Source: Hominisplanchenecus_A murintestinalis (lineage in GTDB: Bacteria > Bacillota > Clostridia > Lachnospirales > Lachnospiraceae). Taken from it: a DNA stretch of 64,000 bases. The stretch spans positions 1 to 64,000 of the forward strand of contig NZ_CALPCM010000002.1 in assembly GCF_943193015.1 (NCBI RefSeq), in the 5' to 3' direction. Under the pieces are notes generated by a model. The model saw only the letters and a program-made list of their open reading frames with translations. It did not search any database and was not told where the DNA came from. Both the position numbers and the translations under genes were made by a program. Below, in pieces: positions 60,901 through 64,000 of the stretch (the first letter of the stretch is position 1; every line of letters starts with the position of its first letter).

Positions 60901-62217
60901 TCCTCTGACCTCTGTTGCCGTTACCGCAGCTCCCTCCGCCAGATTATTATCAAAGCTCTCTTTAATATTCTCTCCAAACTCTGCCACCCTGTCAAGAATC
61001 GCCTGATCAACTTTTCCTTCCGGATTTGGAGGGATATTTAACAGCAGCGTTGCATTGTGCCCTACCGAATTAAAATACATGTTCGAAAGTTCACTGAGGG
61101 ATTTCGGGGTCTTTTTATTATCTCCCCAGAACCATCCGCTTGTAATACGTGCATCTGCCTCCGGTACAGTCCACTGGTTTCCATCTGAAAAGCCTTTTGT
61201 ATAGCCGCCGCTTGAACCGTTGTCTATCGTTCCTCCGGTGCTGTTAGCATTTTTATCTGCACGGGATTTTGACCAGGTTTCTTCATTTGCCAGCCCTAAT
61301 TCATTACCAATCCAACGTACTGTCGTATATGCCTGTGCACCAAATAAAAGACAATCGTCCTCATAACCTGCCGCCTTGCCCTGGCACTCCTGAATTGTGG
61401 TAAACCACTTTACGAAATCATATTCCTGATACTTGGATCTGTCTCCTTTCGCTCCGTCCATCCAGACTTCCACAAAACGTCCATTATTTCCATACTTAGG
61501 GTTGCTGAGGATTTCCCGAAGCTGATTATCATAATATACATTATAGTCTTCCGCGTCAGCTGCCTCCATCTCCTCCCAGCTCATTCCGTTCTTCGGTGTT
61601 CCTTTTCCACTTCCATTCCAATCACAAAGGCTGTTTCCATCTGCATCAAAATATCCATAACTCGGCGACGCCACATCCCACGGAGAGAGGTACAGTCCCA
61701 TATTCATATCGTATTTTGTACATGCCGCCGAAATCTCAGCCAAAATGTCCCCTTCTCCATCTTTATAGTTTGTGCTTGCCATATCATAATCTGTCCACTG
61801 GCTGTTCCAGATACAGAATCCGTCATGGTGCTTTGCCGTCACAATCAGCTTCTTAAATCCTGCCTCCTGCAGCGTTTTTACCAGCGTTTCCGCATCAAAG
61901 TCATTTTCCAGCGGCAGAAGTTCCGCGGGTTCAATTCCTTCATACAGCCACGTCTGCGTTCCCTGATTAAACCCCCACTCATACCCTGAATACGTATTCG
62001 GGCCAAAATGGCAAAATGCCGCCAGTTCTTCTTTCTGGTACTCATACTGGTTCTGGCTAGGCAGCGCTCCCCAGGGCTCCGGTGCAGCCGTATTTCCATC
62101 CACCAGTTCTGCTGTCCCTGTGTCTGCCGACTGGACTGCCAAAAGTTCTCCTTTTGTCCCGAACATGACGGAAGCCGCCAGCAAAAGAATTCCTGCTTTC
62201 TTTAATCTTACCTTCAT
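57964..62217 (-). CDS. Secreted GH29 alpha-L-fucosidase, multidomain, copy 1
   Basis: The protein has 1417 residues. Signal peptide (KAGILLLAASVMFGTKGELL, about 1-28), GH29 domain (about 45-455) with AAFCHFGPNTYSGYEWG, VTAKHHDGFCIWNSQWTDYD, GLYLSPWDVASPSYGYFD and the nucleophile region FVEVWMDGAKGD; F5/8C domain (about 460-595), jelly-roll domain (LYGTKDSGHGAANIEIDGEQ), Calx-beta (about 735-840), helical linker, second jelly-roll (about 935-1065), two Big_2 domains (SSDPAVAEVTEDGLV; SSNPSVASVDENGLV), FN3, and the Lys-rich end. It differs enough from copy 2 to hint at different linkage preference. AAAGGAGG marks ATG 62217. It leads the fucosidase pair. Confidence 0.85.
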   Translation of the reverse strand: MKVRLKKAGILLLAASVMFGTKGELLAVQSADTGTAELVDGNTAAPEPWGALPSQNQYEYQKEELAAFCHFGPNTYSGYEWGFNQGTQTWLYEGIEPAELLPLENDFDAETLVKTLQEAGFKKLIVTAKHHDGFCIWNSQWTDYDMASTNYKDGEGDILAEISAACTKYDMNMGLYLSPWDVASPSYGYFDADGNSLCDWNGSGKGTPKNGMSWEEMEAADAEDYNVYYDNQLREILSNPKYGNNGRFVEVWMDGAKGDRSKYQEYDFVKWFTTIQECQGKAAGYEDDCLLFGAQAYTTVRWIGNELGLANEETWSKSRADKNANSTGGTIDNGSSGGYTKGFSDGNQWTVPEADARITSGWFWGDNKKTPKSLSELSNMYFNSVGHNATLLLNIPPNPEGKVDQAILDRVAEFGENIKESFDNNLAEGAAVTATEVRGNDVKFSPANVIDGDDDTYWTMNDGSTTGSLTLDLGGTKRFDLVTIEEAIQLGQRINSFTVEYQTEGSSEWQEFASGTTIGAKRICRNREVKANKIRINITGTAAAEAVPLISEVGIYQASEAFALGTGIPDELDVISVTDTDISDGAGFTYSGWTAETGSHFLGGNSMYAGAGKEATLNFTGSKVWLYGTKDSGHGAANIEIDGEQVAVMNTAAGSRSTGQMIYESEDLEDGSHTLKITNTGTVGLDAAVVLNNGGKGMLQFETRTYEVEEDTVTDIVVKRIGGSRGTVSVVYENNPGSAVQGHYDVNGISGTLVFADGEKEKSFPVRTTRDKSVTGDLYFTVDLTETEGAALGFNTSMKITIHDADDPQRLEKAKDILEEALGTDYGQYVSAVEQESTQDIIEEVQKIIQRLKAYINAGDKVPVHAVVETANRLEEARAKLIMREAYTEEEPFILPTGEEVKTAEAEAWILDASNAPSGKHIRITDDTTASNGKKVSWFARGNEVILPFDAPKAGIYKVTMTYQSGRAQDNKNALSWGGTNVNTGTVEVFGPNADTYKTEEFNIEVMQEGAGRLVLTVPDSGTNPEGPTMDKFQFECVDKTVEEIPVTGISFEGMQETELTADMPYLLLVPQLEPYNATGKIIFESSDPAVAEVTEDGLVTASADGSVVITVRTEDGLQKVQIPLTVKGVRWKEVTELALNVKEATLTKQNPKLQLKAVITPSDAMYKDVSFESSNPSVASVDENGLVTAVSDGEAVITATAVYDRKQARCKVTVKLNASDEPGKNPPGNSGNPGKDQNGKPGAVTGVKTAPDISSIKVSWNKVEKADSYIVTVYQGKKLLKSYPVTGNSLKISKLKKLTPYSVKVAAVNKAGQGADSALVKTGTCPKKTKITTVKQTQPKKAKVTFKKVKKAKGYAVFCKAGKGSYKRVGVTKKTTFVVKKLKKGKKYSFQVKAFIKNGKTFVYGKASKAKTLKVK

Positions 62218-62238
62218 AAAATCCTCCTTTATCCCTCA

Positions 62239-62267
62239 ATATTAAGGTTGCATAAAAAGTACGTCAA
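62239..62267 (-). promoter_or_regulatory. Candidate promoter of the fucosidase pair
   Basis: On the minus strand TTGACG (62262-62267) and TAATAT (62239-62244) are 17 bases apart. The leader would be very short (about 15 bases). A perfect TATAAT at 62282-62287, with a poor -35, is an alternative start that gives a longer leader. I did not find a clear catabolite-repression site. Confidence 0.4.
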
Positions 62268-62434
62268 AATTTTGCATATCTATTATAACTTTATCACAAA
62301 CTTTTATTTTAGTAAATACTGCTTTCTGTGTTTTTACACAATCTTTTGTCAGTTTCTTGGGGTTTTTCACGAAGTTCCTCCATAATAAACTTTTAACCAG
62401 GCCGATTCCAAATAACTGCGCATCTGTCATATAA

Positions 62435-62481
62435 CAAAAAAGTGATGGAACATCATTACTGAATGTCCCATCACTTTTTTG
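62435..62481. terminator. Strong bidirectional terminator-like hairpin in a divergent region
   Basis: CAAAAAAGTGATGG (from 62435) and CCATCACTTTTTTG (to 62481) form a long near-perfect stem with T runs on both sides. Both flanking genes read away from it, so it ends no recognised gene. It may mark the end of an unrecognised small transcript or a deleted gene. Confidence 0.6.
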
Positions 62482-62761
62482 TTTGGATTTCTACTGTGTC
62501 CATTGGACTGAGCCTCCTTTTATTTACTATTTATATCTTCAACAAAACTTTTCCTTAATTTTTTCTTTTCCAAAAGATTTCTCGTCTCTTTTGAGTGATA
62601 TTTACTTTTTAAGTACTTGTTTTGTTGTTGTACTTATCATATCACCCCTGCCCTTGTTTGTCAATACTATTTTTATATTTTTTCAAAAATATTTTTATAT
62701 CAATATTTTATCTTTTGTATTAATCGCTTAATTTTACATTCTATTCATACTTTTTCAACAA

Positions 62762-62790
62762 TTTACTTTTTCCCCGCTATCCTCTATACT
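62762..62790 (+). promoter_or_regulatory. Promoter of dinB
   Basis: TTTACT (62762-62767) and TATACT (62785-62790) are 17 bases apart, about 50 bases before ATG 62843. I did not see a clear LexA box of the Gram-positive GAAC-N4-GTTC type. Confidence 0.5.
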
Positions 62791-62842
62791 TATCCTATGA
62801 CAAAAAATTGTAAAAGGAAATCTTCCCTGGAAAGGAACTCCT

Positions 62843-64000
62843 ATGAACCGTATTATTTTTCATGTTGATGTGAACAGCGCTTATCTCAGCTGGACTTCTG
62901 TTGAAAACCTGCGGACAGGCTCAGGCTCTGACCTGCGGGATATTCCCGCCGTCATCGGCGGGGATGAACGCTGCCGCCGCGGAGTTGTTCTCGCAAAGTC
63001 TATTCCCGCAAAGGCTTTCGGCATACGCACTGGAGAGCCTGTCATGTCCGCCCGCAAAAAATGCCCGGAGCTTACCATAGTCCCTCCAAACCATCAATTG
63101 TATTCAGAGTACAGCCGCCGGCTTATGGACTTCCTGCACTCCCTGACTCCTGATATTGAGCAGGTCAGTATTGACGAATGCTATCTGGACTTTACAGGAA
63201 TTTCCCACCTCTATCCCTCCCCCGCAGCTGCCGCAGAAGAATTTAAGAACGAAATATACCGGCGCCTTGGCTTTACTGTGAACATCGGCATATCCTCCAA
63301 TAAACTTCTCGCAAAAATGGCCTCTGACTTTGAAAAACCCAACAAAGCACATACGCTCTTTCCGGAAGAAATCTCCCGAAAAATGTGGCCGCTTCCTGTA
63401 GACGAGCTGTTTATGGCCGGGCGCTCCTCTGTAGACACGCTGCATAAGCTGGGCATACGCACCATCGGCGAACTGGCAGCTGCCGACGTCCTGCTGCTGG
63501 AGTCCCATCTGAAAAGCCACGGACGCATTCTCTGGGAATATGCTAACGGTTTAGATGAAACCCCTGTAAATCCTCTTCCAGCCGAAGCAAAAGGCATAGG
63601 AAACTCTACCACTCTTCCTCAGGATGCCGTCACTGCCGCAGAAGCCTACGCTGTACTTCTGGAACTGTCCGAAAGTGTCTCCTCACGCCTGCGCAAAGCC
63701 AGACAGCTCGCCGGAAATATATGTGTAGAAATCAAATACAGCACGTTCCAGAGAGTCTCCCACCAGATGCCCGCTGATTCCCCCATAAACACCTGCGAAG
63801 GCATTTACCGTATCTCCCGCCGCCTGTTTGACAGCCTCTGGGACGGCGCCCCCATCCGGCTGCTTGGAATCCGCGCGTCAAAATTAATTCCCGACGACAC
63901 GCCCATACAGCTTTCCATTTTTGATTTAGAAAACCCGAAAACAGAAAAAGAAAAACGGCTGGACGCCGCTCTTGACTCCATCCGGCAAAAATTCGGCAAG
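62843..64000 (+). CDS. dinB: DNA polymerase IV (Y family), cut by the window end
   Basis: The frame starts at ATG 62843 (AAAGGA upstream) and stays open through 386 codons to the last base, so the C-terminus is missing. Y-family features are clear: FHVDVNSAYLSW (first metal Asp), LAKSIPAKAFGIRTG, VSIDECYLDFTG (catalytic SIDE), NIGISSNKLLAKMASDFEKP, and the helix-hairpin-helix region KLGIRTIGELAAAD. The C-terminal little-finger domain begins (VCVEIKYSTFQR region). The enzyme performs translesion synthesis. The stretch IFDLENPKTEK resembles the link seen in Clostridia DinB forms. Confidence 0.9.
   Translation, partial: MNRIIFHVDVNSAYLSWTSVENLRTGSGSDLRDIPAVIGGDERCRRGVVLAKSIPAKAFGIRTGEPVMSARKKCPELTIVPPNHQLYSEYSRRLMDFLHSLTPDIEQVSIDECYLDFTGISHLYPSPAAAAEEFKNEIYRRLGFTVNIGISSNKLLAKMASDFEKPNKAHTLFPEEISRKMWPLPVDELFMAGRSSVDTLHKLGIRTIGELAAADVLLLESHLKSHGRILWEYANGLDETPVNPLPAEAKGIGNSTTLPQDAVTAAEAYAVLLELSESVSSRLRKARQLAGNICVEIKYSTFQRVSHQMPADSPINTCEGIYRISRRLFDSLWDGAPIRLLGIRASKLIPDDTPIQLSIFDLENPKTEKEKRLDAALDSIRQKFGK

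Larger units (their letters stand above)
62218..62842. other. Divergent intergenic region with promoters and an unexplained terminator
   Basis: This 625-base, strongly AT-rich region carries the fucosidase promoter at its left end, a strong hairpin at 62435-62481, a T-rich stretch with a small AAGTAC/GTACTT inverted repeat near 62610, and the dinB promoter at 62762-62790. I see no supported gene. Confidence 0.45.

Noticed and set aside
62242..62430. 62-residue minus-strand frame upstream of the fucosidase
   Set aside because: No ribosome binding site, overlaps the candidate promoter, and the sequence does not look like a conserved protein.

Overview
The window looks like a chromosomal segment of a gut Clostridia bacterium, most likely family Lachnospiraceae (Bacillota). 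The basis is gene content and style: a long Bacillus/Clostridia-type SRP RNA with an Alu domain, strong GGAGG ribosome binding sites, an MmpL/heptad-repeat protein pair, CwlD, a YqeY/RlmD pair, a sua5-LMWPTP-upp-dCMP deaminase cluster, and large secreted alpha-L-fucosidases. The species cannot be named from the sequence alone.

Layout. 1-2.7 kb: an AT-rich accessory patch with three small secreted or membrane proteins of unknown job (the first broken by a one-base slip in an A-run), then a decayed DUF3788 remnant. 2.7-4.4 kb: an AAA-ATPase/PD-(D/E)XK protein. 4.5-9.5 kb (minus strand): a sugar-acid operon, GntP permease, IlvD/Edd-type dehydratase, KDPG aldolase and KDG kinase, which together make a semi-phosphorylative Entner-Doudoroff route (gluconate or a similar acid to KDG, KDPG, then pyruvate plus G3P). 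9.6-12.7 kb: a large hybrid histidine kinase. 12.8-17.7 kb: RlmD, YqeY, an orphan PTS EIIC, a cobalamin adenosyltransferase and an S1-domain protein. 17.7-22.5 kb: a heptad-repeat secreted protein plus MmpL transporter behind a promoter that overlaps a TetR-style double operator. 22.6-26.8 kb: homocysteine methyltransferase, thioredoxin, SRP RNA, a MITE-like element, a LacI regulator and DegV.

26.7-36.0 kb is the most unusual block. A lipoprotein fusing a beta-propeller-like sensor half to a sugar-ABC solute-binding half is followed by two MalF/MalG-type permeases, a long coiled-coil membrane-fusion protein and a MacB-like membrane protein, with no ATPase. A divergent OmpR-type two-component system has three perfect 11-bp direct repeats in its promoter. 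36-44.3 kb is housekeeping: purine nucleoside phosphorylase, an Rrf2 regulator, dCMP deaminase, Upp, a degenerate low-molecular-weight phosphatase that has lost its nucleophile, Sua5, a membrane-anchored GH3, CwlD and a GH18 protein. 44.4-48 kb: a small unknown gene, a TetR regulator, an IbrB/IbrA-like ParB plus PAPS-reductase pair behind a 21-bp palindrome, and a second MITE copy. 48-62.2 kb (minus strand): a glycan-degrading locus with two giant GH29 fucosidases, a TPR-AAA ATPase and a LamG-GH51-like glycosidase; the three glycosidases share a Lys-rich C-terminal module. The window ends inside dinB (DNA polymerase IV).

The main items for follow-up are the ATPase-less propeller-SBP/MFP/MacB-like/two-component cluster, the two MITE copies each with a perfect 8-bp target duplication, the IbrAB-like pair, the pseudo-phosphatase, and the A-run frameshift.
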